64,000 nt of DNA, from assembly GCF_002858865.1 (NCBI RefSeq), contig NZ_PJRR01000019.1:520656-584655 (forward strand), written 5' to 3'. The translations under genes and the position numbers were made by a program. Shown piece by piece: positions 9,722 through 19,129 of this stretch. Numbering within the stretch: position 1 is the stretch's first letter; each line of letters starts with the position of its first letter. This stretch comes from Caulobacter vibrioides (GTDB lineage Bacteria > Pseudomonadota > Alphaproteobacteria > Caulobacterales > Caulobacteraceae). The notes under the pieces are model-generated. The model was not told where the DNA came from, did no database searches, and saw nothing but the letters and a program-made list of their open reading frames with translations.

Positions 9722-10740
9722 GGTTTCAACACGATCTTGCCGGCCAGCTGCGCCGACTGCAGCAGGGCCTGAGCCTCCCCGGCCTCGCTGAGCGGCAGGA
9801 CCTTGGCGATCTTCGGCTGGATCGCGCCGTCGGCGATCAAGCCCAACACCTGGGCGAGATCCTGGCGATAGGGCTCGGGCCGCGCGTTGCGCCACGACGT
9901 GACGTTGTAGCCCACGACGCCCCGGCTGCCGCTGAACAGCTTGAGCGCCGAAAGCCGGTCAGCCAGCAGCATCTTGATCATGGCTGCGGGACGCGCCTTA
10001 CCGCCCTTGGTGGCGTCATAGCCGCCGTACAGGACCGCCGTGCCGCCGTCGCGCAACGCGGCCATCGAGGCGGCCTTGAGGTGCGGGCCGCCCACATGGT
10101 CGAACGCGGCGACCACGCCGCCGCCGGAGATCGCCAGCGCCCGCTCGGCGACGGCTTCGGCGCGGTAGTCGATATGGATCCCGCCCTTGGCCTCGACCTC
10201 GGCCTTCTTGCCGGCTGAGGCCGTGCCGATAGCCCGGACGCCGGCGCGCTGCGCGAGCTCCAGCAGCAGGCCGCCGACCCCACCGGCCGCGCCATGGACC
10301 AAGACCCATTCTCCGGGCGCAGCCGTGGCGACGCGATGGAACATCTGCCATGCCGTCAGCCCGTTCAGCACGCCGGCGACCAGGGCTTCGGCCGGCGCGG
10401 CTTCCGGCGCGGCCACCAGATAGCGGGCCTCGATATTGCGGCGCGAGGCGTAGGAGCCGGTCACCGTCAAGGCGGCGACCCGCTGGCCGACCTCAAAGCC
10501 TTGGACATCGGGCCCCAGGGCCTCGATCCGGCCCACAAAGTCATAGCCCGGCGTCACCGGCGCCTTCACGCCGGGATAGAGGCCCGTGCGCATCACGATA
10601 TCGGCGAAGGCGACGCCGGCGGCCTCGATGGCGACCCGCGCCTCGCCAGAGCCCGGCGGCGGCAGGGTCACTTCCCGGCCTTTGAGCACCTCGATACCGC
10701 CCGTGCGGGCCATATGCATCTCGAACGCCGTTCCAGACAT
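9718..10740 (-). CDS. Zinc-free quinone oxidoreductase-like MDR protein
   Basis: A medium-chain dehydrogenase/reductase of the quinone oxidoreductase type (340 residues). The N-terminal GroES-like domain has [15 protein letters not shown] and [11 protein letters not shown]. The Rossmann domain has the [24 protein letters not shown] motif near residue 145 and [15 protein letters not shown]. No structural or catalytic zinc Cys cluster is present, so it is not a classical alcohol dehydrogenase. GGGGAGGG precedes the ATG at 10740. The substrate is unknown. Confidence 0.88.
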   Translation of the reverse strand: MSGTAFEMHMARTGGIEVLKGREVTLPPPGSGEARVAIEAAGVAFADIVMRTGLYPGVKAPVTPGYDFVGRIEALGPDVQGFEVGQRVAALTVTGSYASRRNIEARYLVAAPEAAPAEALVAGVLNGLTAWQMFHRVATAAPGEWVLVHGAAGGVGGLLLELAQRAGVRAIGTASAGKKAEVEAKGGIHIDYRAEAVAERALAISGGGVVAAFDHVGGPHLKAASMAALRDGGTAVLYGGYDATKGGKARPAAMIKMLLADRLSALKLFSGSRGVVGYNVTSWRNARPEPYRQDLAQVLGLIADGAIQPKIAKVLPLSEAGEAQALLQSAQLAGKIVLKP

Positions 10741-10847
10741 CGCGCCCTCCCCGATCATTGTTCTTCGGCCGGCAGAGTTATCGACGTTCAGGTTTGGATC
10801 AAGGCATGGCGTACAGAGCCGACGCTCGCTAATCAGGAGGCATGAGC

Positions 10848-11357
10848 ATGCCCACCCTCGCCATTGTCGTCGCCCGCGCCGCCAATGGGGTGATCGGTCG
10901 CGACGGCGACCTGCCCTGGCGCCTGAAATCGGATCTGGCTCTGTTCAAGGCCAACACCCTGTTCAAGCCCATCATCATGGGCCGCAAGACCTGGGACAGC
11001 CTGCCGCGCAAGCCCCTGCCCGGTCGGACCAATATCGTGCTGTCCCGCGACCAGAGCTTCGAGCCCGAGGGCGCGGTGGCCTGCGAGACCTGGATGGAGG
11101 CGTTTGAGATCGCGCGCGAACAGGCCGCCGATGACGGCGCTGACGAGGTCTGCGTGATCGGCGGCAGCGCCTTGTTCGAACTGGCCCTGCCCAAGGCCAA
11201 GCGCCTCTATCTCACCGAGGTGGCCGCCGAGGTCGAGGGGGACGTTCGCTTTCCCGCCTTCGACGAGTCCGCCTGGACCGAGGTACGCCGCGAGGCCCAC
11301 CCGGCTGGCGACGGCGATGATCACGCCTTCGTCTTTCGCGTTCTGGAGCGACGCTAA
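10848..11357 (+). CDS. folA: Dihydrofolate reductase
   Basis: This enzyme reduces dihydrofolate to tetrahydrofolate with NADPH, regenerating the cofactor oxidised by thymidylate synthase. It has NGVIGRDGDLPWRLKSD with the substrate Asp/Trp region, then IIMGRKTWDSLP, PGRTNIVLSRD and the VIGGSALFE cofactor loop. AGGAGG at 10835-10840 lies 7 nt before ATG 10848 but only 1 nt before ATG 10842, so I took the later start; the earlier one would add two residues. The protein has 169 residues, normal for the family. Confidence 0.95.
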   Translation: MPTLAIVVARAANGVIGRDGDLPWRLKSDLALFKANTLFKPIIMGRKTWDSLPRKPLPGRTNIVLSRDQSFEPEGAVACETWMEAFEIAREQAADDGADEVCVIGGSALFELALPKAKRLYLTEVAAEVEGDVRFPAFDESAWTEVRREAHPAGDGDDHAFVFRVLERR

Positions 11358-11448
11358 ATCCATCACCTGCGGACAAATTCGCGCCGGGGGTTTTGACGCG
11401 CGCAGAGGCGCAAGGCACTTAGGGCGCGCGTGGAGTGGGGCGGGATCG

Positions 11449-12576
11449 ATGGTGGATTTGGACGCAGCGGGCGGAGCGGTGAGCGGCGGATTGGTCGCCG
11501 GCGCCTTGGAGAAGCCCGAGGGCAAGGCGGGCGCGGCCCACGATGGAACTTGCTCGGACTGCGGCCATGCGGTCAGCGGAAACTTTTGCGCCAATTGCGG
11601 TCAACCGACCCACGTCCATCGCACGCTTCTTCACCTGGGCGAGGAATTGCTGCACGGGGTCATGCACTTCGACGGCCGGGTCTGGCGCACGGTGCCGTTG
11701 CTGGTAACCAATCCGGGCCGACTGACCCGTGAATGGGTCGCGGGTAAGCGCGCACGCTATGTGTCGCCCCTGGGTCTGTTCCTGTTCACGATCTTCCTGA
11801 TGTTCTTCGTGTTGAGCTTCGGCGGCGGGTACAAGGCGCCGAACGGCGGCGCGCTGTCGACCTCGCTGAGCACCGCCGAAGACGTCGTCGCCAAGACCCG
11901 TCAGCAGGTGGCCGAAGCACGCGCCGAACTCGCCACCGCCGAAAGCGATCCTGCGGCCCGGGCAGGCCTGACCGAGGCGCGGCAAAGGCTGGAGATCACG
12001 AGCGATGGTCTCAAGCAGGCGCAGGCCAAGCTCGACGAATTGAAGTCGACCAAGGCTTCGACGCGTCCTGACGGCCTGCAGCCCGGCAGCTGGCAGGCCC
12101 AGCTTCGCGACGCCACGACCAGCGGCAAGATCAAGTCCACAACGGGCGGCGAGTTCAGTCAGACTGTCCTCAAGAAGCTCGCAAACCCAGATCTGGCGCT
12201 CTACAAGCTACAGCAGACGACGTACAAGTTTTCGTTCCTGCTGGTGCCATTGTCGATCCCGTTCGTGGCCCTGCTGTTCCTGTGGAAACGCGGCTTCACG
12301 CTCTATGACCACGGGGTCTTCGTCCTCTACTCCTTGACCTTCATGGCGATGCTGAGCATGGCGCTGGGCTTGTTGGGCAAGGTGTCGTGGCTGAGCGGCC
12401 CGGTGGCGCTGGCCGCAGTATTCGCCCCGCCCGCCCACATGTTCGCCCAACTCAAGGGCGCCTACGGCCTGTCGGTGTTTTCGGCGCTTTGGCGCACCGT
12501 GCTGCTGTTGTTGTTCTGCCTGATCGTCCTGAGCCTGTTCCTCGTCGCGATCATCTATCTGGGCCTGGGTCACTGA
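11449..12576 (+). CDS. DUF3667-type membrane protein with zinc ribbon and coiled coil
   Basis: A 375-residue membrane protein. Residues ~30-50 form a zinc ribbon (CSDCGHAVSGNFCANCGQ). The DUF3667 helix HRTLLHLGEELLHGVMHFD and a first membrane helix (YVSPLGLFLFTIFLMFFVLSF) follow. A charged segment of ~120 residues with Gln/Glu/Ala heptad character then probably forms a periplasmic or cytoplasmic coiled coil. Three more hydrophobic helices close the protein. The function of the family is unknown. The start at 11449 has a GGAG-type site about 14 nt upstream, and there is 92 bp to folA. Confidence 0.82.
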   Translation: MVDLDAAGGAVSGGLVAGALEKPEGKAGAAHDGTCSDCGHAVSGNFCANCGQPTHVHRTLLHLGEELLHGVMHFDGRVWRTVPLLVTNPGRLTREWVAGKRARYVSPLGLFLFTIFLMFFVLSFGGGYKAPNGGALSTSLSTAEDVVAKTRQQVAEARAELATAESDPAARAGLTEARQRLEITSDGLKQAQAKLDELKSTKASTRPDGLQPGSWQAQLRDATTSGKIKSTTGGEFSQTVLKKLANPDLALYKLQQTTYKFSFLLVPLSIPFVALLFLWKRGFTLYDHGVFVLYSLTFMAMLSMALGLLGKVSWLSGPVALAAVFAPPAHMFAQLKGAYGLSVFSALWRTVLLLLFCLIVLSLFLVAIIYLGLGH

Positions 12577-12658
12577 CACTTCGGCCCTGGCCGAGGTCAA
12601 ACAAGCGTTTATAGTTTCTCCGCGCCGCCCGTCAGAGGCGGCCGAGGGAGACACGCGC

Positions 12659-13570
12659 ATGGACATCCAACTGGTCGCCGACGGCCTGCAATTCCCCGAA
12701 GGCCCGATCGCCATGGCCGACGGCTCGGTGATCCTCACCGAAATCCAGGGACAGCGCCTGACCCGCGTCTGGCCGGACGGCCGCAAGGAGACCGTGGCCG
12801 AGACCGGCGGCGGTCCCAACGGCGCAGCAATCGGCCCGGACGGCGCGATCTATGTCACCAACAACGGCGGCAGCTTCCAGTTCTTCGAGGCCAACGGCCT
12901 GAACATTCCCGGTCCCACGCCCCCCACTCACACGGGCGGCGCCATTCAGCGCGTGGACCTGAAGACGGGCGCGATCACGACCCTCTACACCGAATGCGAC
13001 GGCAAGCCGCTGGTCGGACCCAACGACCTGGTCTTCGACAAGCAGGGCGGTTTCTGGTTTACCGACCATGGCTGTTCGACGCCGGACGGCCGCAAGTATG
13101 GCGCCCTGTACTACGCCCTGCCCGACGGCTCGAAGATCACCCGCTGGCGCGATCACTTCGTTTCACCCAACGGCGTGGGCCTCTCGCCCGACGAGAAGAC
13201 CGTCTACATGGCCGACACCATGCTGGGACGGCTATGGTCCTTCGACGTCGCCTCGCCGGGCGTGCTGGCGGACGCCGTTCCGCTGCTTCCGGGCAATGTG
13301 GTCTGCAACCTGCCCGGCTATCAGTTGCTGGACAGTCTGGCGGTCGAGGCCGACGGCAAGGTCTGCGTGGCGACGATCATCAACGGCGGGATCACAGCCT
13401 TCGCCCCGGACGGCTCGACCGAGCACTACGCCTTCCCGGACGTGATCGTGACCAACATCTGCTTCGGCGGCGCCGACATGCGCGATGCCTGGATCACCGC
13501 GTCGGGCACCGGCAAACTCTACAAGGCGCGCTGGCCCCGCCCAGGCCTGAAGCTGAACTTCAACGGCTGA
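12659..13570 (+). CDS. SMP-30/gluconolactonase-like hydrolase
   Basis: A 303-residue six-bladed beta-propeller of the SMP-30/gluconolaconase/LRE family. Each blade is visible as repeated DG-strand patterns. Metal ligands are the Glu in FPEGP near residue 17, Asn in VGPNDLVFD and Asp in DTMLGRLWSFD. Such enzymes hydrolyse sugar lactones or other esters with a divalent metal. GGGAG lies 8 nt before the ATG. It appears monocistronic, convergent with the flavin oxidoreductase gene. The substrate cannot be assigned. Confidence 0.88.
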   Translation: MDIQLVADGLQFPEGPIAMADGSVILTEIQGQRLTRVWPDGRKETVAETGGGPNGAAIGPDGAIYVTNNGGSFQFFEANGLNIPGPTPPTHTGGAIQRVDLKTGAITTLYTECDGKPLVGPNDLVFDKQGGFWFTDHGCSTPDGRKYGALYYALPDGSKITRWRDHFVSPNGVGLSPDEKTVYMADTMLGRLWSFDVASPGVLADAVPLLPGNVVCNLPGYQLLDSLAVEADGKVCVATIINGGITAFAPDGSTEHYAFPDVIVTNICFGGADMRDAWITASGTGKLYKARWPRPGLKLNFNG

Positions 13571-13634
13571 TGAAGCTTGGGTCGGCGCGGTAAGGGACGG
13601 GGCTGCCCGCGAGGACAGCCCCGCCAGATAAGCG

Positions 13635-14726
<1,092 letters not shown>

Positions 14727-14886
14727 GAGGGCTCCAGGGGAGAGAAAATCACGGTCGAAATTCAAACACGCGTTCGAGACCTAAGCCAAGGCAGAAAAAC
14801 TGCAACGGCTACGGTTCCGAGAGCGAAGGCTTGCGCCGGCGCGATAGCGACGCGACAAACGCGCGGCTCAGATGGGAGGGCGGATC

Positions 14887-15312
14887 ATGGGCGGCAAGCC
14901 GGCGACCTGGTGGATCATGCTGGCGGCGGGAATTTTCGCCGCCGCATTCCTGCTGAAGGACTTCATGGATCACGGCCACGCGATCCTGGCGCACGCGGGT
15001 TACAAGGGGCTGCTGACCTCCCCCACCATTCACCACAAGCTTGGTGAGGCCTTGATCGGCGTGATCCTGTTCATGACCGCCCTGATGCGATCGATCTGGA
15101 CGCCGGAACGCCTGATCGCCAACCTCAAGGCCTCATATCCGCTGATGCTGGTCGGCGCGGCGTTGAACGCCCTGGCGTGGTTCGGCAGCGGTCTGCCGGC
15201 CACGGACTTCAACAAGATCTGGTTCGTACTTCTGGTGGTCGTCGGGATCGCCGCGCCGCCGCTGCTGATCCGCTGGTTTGGCCAGTCCAAGGGGACCCAG
15301 GCGCAAGCCTGA
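14887..15312 (+). CDS. Small integral membrane protein, unknown function
   Basis: A 141-residue protein with about four hydrophobic helices: TWWIMLAAGIFAAAFLLKD, a second around GEALIGVILFMTALM, a third around PLMLVGAALNALAWFGSG and a fourth around KIWFVLLVVVGIAAPPLLI. I do not recognise the family. GGGAGG lies just before the ATG at 14887; an ATG five codons upstream overlaps that site. It is convergent with the acyl-CoA dehydrogenase gene, 16 bp away. Confidence 0.72.
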   Translation: MGGKPATWWIMLAAGIFAAAFLLKDFMDHGHAILAHAGYKGLLTSPTIHHKLGEALIGVILFMTALMRSIWTPERLIANLKASYPLMLVGAALNALAWFGSGLPATDFNKIWFVLLVVVGIAAPPLLIRWFGQSKGTQAQA

Positions 15313-15328
15313 GCCCCCTGGCGAGCCG

Positions 15329-16540
15329 CTAGAGACCCAGCACCATCTTGGCCATGATGTTGCGCTGGATCTCGTTGGAACCGGCGTAGATCGAGGCCTT
15401 GCGATAGTTGAAATAGGCCGGCGCGGCGGGACCGGCATAGTCGGGACCCGCGCGGCCATCGTTGGCGGGCGACCAGGTGTCACGCACGAACGGCGTGGCG
15501 TAGTTGCCCACCGCCTCGAGCGTCAGTTCGGTGATCGCCTGCTGATGCTCTGAGCCGACGCACTTCAGCATCGACGAGGCCGGGCCGATATTCTTGCCCG
15601 CGCCGCGCCCGGAGAAGATCCGCAATTCGGAGGCGTTGAGCGCCTCGACCTGGATCTCCAGGTTGGCGATCTTGCTGCGGAAATCCGGATCGTCGATCAG
15701 GCGTCCGCCATCGTCGGCCCGCTCCAGCGCGGCGATACGCTTGACCTTCTTGAGCATATTCATCAGGCCGGGCGCATAGGCGTTGCCGCGCTCGAACTCG
15801 AGCAGGTACTTGGCGTAGGTCCAGCCCTTGTTCTCTTCGCCGATGCGATTGGCGACCGGCACGCGGACATTGTCGAAGAAGACCTGATTGATCTCCTGCT
15901 CGTTGTCCGGTGGGCCGTCCAGGGTCGGCAGCGGCTTGATCTGGATGCCGGGCGTGTCCATCCGCAGCAGCAGGAACGAGATACCTTCCTGCGGCTTGCC
16001 CTCGGTCGAGGTGCGCACCAGGCAGAACATCCAGTCGGCCCACTGGGCGTGGGTAGTCCAGATCTTCGAGCCGTTGAGCACGTAGTCGTCGCCGTCACGC
16101 ACCGCCCGCATCTGCAGGCTGGCCAGATCCGAGCCGGAACCCGGCTCCGAATAGCCCTGGCACCACCAGATATCGGAGTTGAGGATCGGCGGCAGATGCT
16201 GGGCCTTCTGCGCGTCCGAGCCGAAGGCCATGATCACCGGAGCGACCATCTTCAGGCCCATCGGCGACGAAGTCGGCACACCGGCCAGGCTCATCTCCAT
16301 GTTGAAGATGTAGCGCTGCGAGGGCGTGAAGCCCGCGCCGCCCAGCTCGACGGGCCAGTCCGGCGCCGCCCAGCCGCGCTCAGCCAGCTTCTTCTGCCAC
16401 TTCACCTGGCCGGCCTTGTCCAGATAGCCGTTCTTGGACTGGCTCATCTGGCGGCGCAGATCATCATCATAGGCGGTGGCGATCCAGTCGCGCACCTCTT
16501 GCTGGAAGGCCAGGTCCTCGGCCGAGAACGCCAGATCCAT
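15329..16540 (-). CDS. Acyl-CoA dehydrogenase
   Basis: A 403-residue FAD flavoprotein oxidising an acyl-CoA at C2-C3. It shows the QGYSEPGSGSDLASLQMRA FAD/substrate loop near residue 130, the WTTHAQWADWMFCLVRT strand and the C-terminal YAGSNEIQRNIMAKMVLGL block. It resembles the longer-loop FadE/pimeloyl-CoA type dehydrogenases more than the isovaleryl-CoA enzyme at 57927-59087. It follows the ABM gene by 6 bp in one operon. The chain length of the substrate is unknown. Confidence 0.93.
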   Translation of the reverse strand: MDLAFSAEDLAFQQEVRDWIATAYDDDLRRQMSQSKNGYLDKAGQVKWQKKLAERGWAAPDWPVELGGAGFTPSQRYIFNMEMSLAGVPTSSPMGLKMVAPVIMAFGSDAQKAQHLPPILNSDIWWCQGYSEPGSGSDLASLQMRAVRDGDDYVLNGSKIWTTHAQWADWMFCLVRTSTEGKPQEGISFLLLRMDTPGIQIKPLPTLDGPPDNEQEINQVFFDNVRVPVANRIGEENKGWTYAKYLLEFERGNAYAPGLMNMLKKVKRIAALERADDGGRLIDDPDFRSKIANLEIQVEALNASELRIFSGRGAGKNIGPASSMLKCVGSEHQQAITELTLEAVGNYATPFVRDTWSPANDGRAGPDYAGPAAPAYFNYRKASIYAGSNEIQRNIMAKMVLGL

Positions 16541-16546
16541 CGCGCC

Positions 16547-16837
16547 CTACTCCACTGCGTCGAGATATTCGATGACGGGCGCGCCCGCCATGGTCGGGCC
16601 CATGGCCGCGCCGGCGGCCTTGAAGTAGTCGGTGCCGCCGTGATGCTTCAGCGCATCCATCGAGGCGTAGAGCTCCAGCACCTTGTAGACGCCCTCTTCG
16701 GTCTTGGAGCGCGTGAGTTGATAGACAAGGCAGCCCGGCTCGTTGGCCTTCACCTTGGCGGCGAGATCCAGGAACACCTTCTCGAACTCCGCCGCCTTGG
16801 CCGGCTGCACCTTCAAGGTCGCGACAACGCCGATCAT
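16547..16837 (-). CDS. ABM-domain small monooxygenase (YgiN-like)
   Basis: A 96-residue single-domain protein of the antibiotic-biosynthesis monooxygenase fold. It has MIGVVATLKVQPAK at the start, then EPGCLVYQLTRSK, YKVLELYASMDALKHH and a closing hydrophobic strand. Relatives oxidise quinols or aromatic substrates without a bound cofactor, or act in heme turnover. It is the first gene of a two-gene operon with an acyl-CoA dehydrogenase. The 120-bp gap upstream contains no clear operator. Confidence 0.85.
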   Translation of the reverse strand: MIGVVATLKVQPAKAAEFEKVFLDLAAKVKANEPGCLVYQLTRSKTEEGVYKVLELYASMDALKHHGGTDYFKAAGAAMGPTMAGAPVIEYLDAVE

Positions 16838-16958
16838 GTTTTCCTCCCAACAATTGTTTGAATTGCAGGATGCGGGAGCACGCGACGCGGAGCAAGAGCG
16901 ACGTGGGGTAAGTTGGTGGATCTCGATCCTGCAACGGACCGATCAGGCCGAAGACGCC

Positions 16959-17231
16959 TTAAGAGCGCTCGTTCCAGCCATAAGCCACCCAGGAGTGGCC
17001 GCCGACATTGCGCGCTTCGATCAGGCCATCATCCGCCGGGGTCTTGGCGACCTTGCGCCCGCGGAATGCGAAAGCGGCGAGGCCGAAAAGCGCGCTGCCG
17101 ATGAAACCGACCACAACCACGGTGGCCGCGAAGATGACCGCCAGCACCGCGCCCACGACCACCGCGACGGACGTCGCCAAGGCGCCGGCCAGCCAGGCCA
17201 GGTTCCGCAGGGGCGAAGCGACGGTGCTCAT
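16959..17231 (-). CDS. Small two-helix membrane protein
   Basis: A 90-residue protein with one long, or two short, Ala/Val-rich membrane segments (about residues 12-56) and a charged tail. The ATG at 17231 has AAGGA 6 nt upstream; an ATG ten codons earlier has no ribosome site. No family is recognised. It lies downstream of the TerB-DnaJ gene on the same strand, but a long hairpin separates them. Confidence 0.65.
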   Translation of the reverse strand: MSTVASPLRNLAWLAGALATSVAVVVGAVLAVIFAATVVVVGFIGSALFGLAAFAFRGRKVAKTPADDGLIEARNVGGHSWVAYGWNERS

Positions 17232-17298
17232 CGTGGTCCTTTCGTCGGCGCTCATAGTCAATCAGGTTGGTTCACAAGCGCTGAACGTCAACTGAACA

Positions 17299-17341
17299 CC
17301 CCCACGCAACAGATGAAAAGCCTTTTTCCATCGCGTGGGGG
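17299..17341. terminator. Long near-perfect hairpin between two minus-strand genes
   Basis: Arms CCCCCACGC and GCGTGGGGG enclose a second inverted repeat (GATG with CATC around an AAAAG/CTTTTT pair). Almost the whole 43 nt can fold into one hairpin. It lies 18 bp after the stop of the TerB-DnaJ gene. It has no outside T-run, so it could be a terminator, a processing site or an operator. Confidence 0.5.
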
Positions 17342-17359
17342 CGGGACCGATTGTCTCGC

Positions 17360-18055
17360 CTACCCTGCGGCGGCTAGCCCGAGTTCTCGCCGTTCACGCA
17401 TAACCGTCGAGAAGGCGGCGTTGATCGAAGCGGCCTTAGCCTCGGCGACCTCGATGAACTCGGTGGGCAGCCCCCGCGCCCGCGCGCGGTCCGGGTGGGC
17501 GCTGGACAGGGCCGCTTTCCAGGCCGAGCGCACGGTGGCGTCATCAGCATCCGGCGGCACCTCCAGGATGGCGTACGGATCGTTGGCGTCGACGCCCAGA
17601 TGAGTGGCGCGCAGCCGTCGGAACGCCAGGGGCGACATCCCGAAGAGATTCGACACACGCTCCAGGTAGTCGAGCTCATCCTGCGACACCATGCCGTCGG
17701 ACTTGGCGATGTGGAACAGACCGTCGACGACGTCTTCCAGCAGTTGGGGACAGCTCGAATAGCGCTTGGCCAGCCGCTTGGCGTAGCTTTCGAAGCCATG
17801 CGTCGTCTGGCGAGCTAGGTCGTACAGGCGATGGATGTTGGGCTCGGAGGCCGGATCGGGCTGGAACACCTCGGTAAAGGCCGCGAACTCGCCGCCGTCG
17901 GCGCGACCGTCGACCTTGGCCAGTTTGGCGCCCAGCGCCGTCACCGCCGTTGAGAACGCAGGGTCCTCGCCGGGCAGACCGCCCGGACATTCGGTGCAGT
18001 CGGCCAGGTCCAGGCGCCGGGCGGCGATGCTCGCGATGTTGCGCCAGAAGGACAT
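17360..18055 (-). CDS. TerB-DnaJ co-chaperone-like protein (DjlA-like, soluble)
   Basis: A 231-residue protein. Residues ~30-150 are an all-helical TerB-like domain with the acidic KVDGRADGGEF and KSDGMVSQDELDYL helices. Residues ~165-225 are a J-domain with PYAILEVPPDADDATVRSAWK and the HPD tripeptide needed to stimulate DnaK. The order resembles E. coli DjlA but there is no membrane anchor. GAGG precedes the ATG at 18055. A role as a DnaK partner is inferred from the HPD motif. Confidence 0.85.
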   Translation of the reverse strand: MSFWRNIASIAARRLDLADCTECPGGLPGEDPAFSTAVTALGAKLAKVDGRADGGEFAAFTEVFQPDPASEPNIHRLYDLARQTTHGFESYAKRLAKRYSSCPQLLEDVVDGLFHIAKSDGMVSQDELDYLERVSNLFGMSPLAFRRLRATHLGVDANDPYAILEVPPDADDATVRSAWKAALSSAHPDRARARGLPTEFIEVAEAKAASINAAFSTVMRERRELGLAAAG

Positions 18056-18328
18056 GGGTCGCCTCGAAACCAGCAACGGACAGGAGAGATACGCACGACA
18101 AAGCGACCGGATCACCTCATTCCGCGCTTCTAGCACAATGAGAATGATCGTTCACATGACTTTAGTGCAATGCGGCGAGAGCCCGCACCAATACCGCCAA
18201 GGAGCCGAACGCGCCTCGGGTCGCTATGGCTCCGCTTGGCGGCCGATACGGCGCCGCCACGCAACGGTCCCAATCCGGATCGAAATGCTCTAGTGACGAC
18301 ACCTGACAACAAAAAGGACCTCCGCCGC

Positions 18329-19117
18329 ATGGCGAACGCCCTCTTCCTCGCCCTGGCCTTGCTGGCCCAAGACGGCCAAGCGAGCACCCAAAGCCCCAAC
18401 GCGCCGCCGTCGGACGAGTATGGTTATGTCGCCTGGTGCTACGGCGCCCTCGGTGGCTACGCCTCGCTGTACGATCAGGTGATGCCCGAGGTGACCCGCA
18501 TCGAGAAGGCGTTTCCGGGCCCGGACGGCGTCGAGGCGTCGCTGAAGACCTATCCCGAGCTTCGCGCCCAGGCCCAGAAGGACATGAAGGCCTTCGCCTC
18601 GGCGATCACGGCGGCCGAAAAGGCGAGCCCCCGCCCGATCTCGGAGTACGGCGGCGCTCAGGTCAAGCGCGGGGCCGCGATCTGGCAGGGCGCCGGGTCA
18701 ATCGACAAGGCGCGTCTGGCCCAGATGTGGATGAGCTGGAGCCCGCCCGGCGACTGCGAGAAGCGGGCCAAGGCGCTGGAGATGAAGTCCTCGATCCTGG
18801 GACGAGCCCTGAACTACAACGCGGTCTCGGCGACGAGCCAGGCGCCGGTAACCGCACAGTCCGCACCCGAGCAAGGCCCAGCGCCGGCGCCCATGGCGCC
18901 CCCCGTCGCGGCGGCGGCGTCGACCAAGGCTGTCAGCAAGACCGCTCCGGCCAAGCCCGCTCCGGCGCCTCCCAAGCCCAAGGCTCCCGCGGCCAAACCG
19001 GCTCCCGTCGTCGCCAAGGAGATCATCATCGATCCGGCCAACCCCGCGCCCTGCGCCGGCAGCCTGATCCCCGCCAAGCGCGGCGGCAAGGACGTCTTGA
19101 TCTGCAAGGCGGACTAA
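18329..19117 (+). CDS. Exported protein of unknown function with Ala/Pro linker
   Basis: A 262-residue protein with a hydrophobic N-terminus (MANALFLALALLAQDGQAS), probably a signal peptide. A conserved-looking helical domain follows (residues ~25-170) with YGYVAWCYGALGG, WMSWSPPGDC and related blocks. Then come ~60 residues of Ala/Pro/Lys linker and a short C-terminal piece with two Cys (PAPCAGS and VLICKAD) that may form a disulfide. The start at 18329 is the best match to a signal peptide; AAGGA lies 13 nt upstream. The family is unknown to me. Confidence 0.7.
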   Translation: MANALFLALALLAQDGQASTQSPNAPPSDEYGYVAWCYGALGGYASLYDQVMPEVTRIEKAFPGPDGVEASLKTYPELRAQAQKDMKAFASAITAAEKASPRPISEYGGAQVKRGAAIWQGAGSIDKARLAQMWMSWSPPGDCEKRAKALEMKSSILGRALNYNAVSATSQAPVTAQSAPEQGPAPAPMAPPVAAAASTKAVSKTAPAKPAPAPPKPKAPAAKPAPVVAKEIIIDPANPAPCAGSLIPAKRGGKDVLICKAD

Positions 19118-19129
19118 AGTCGCCTCTCT

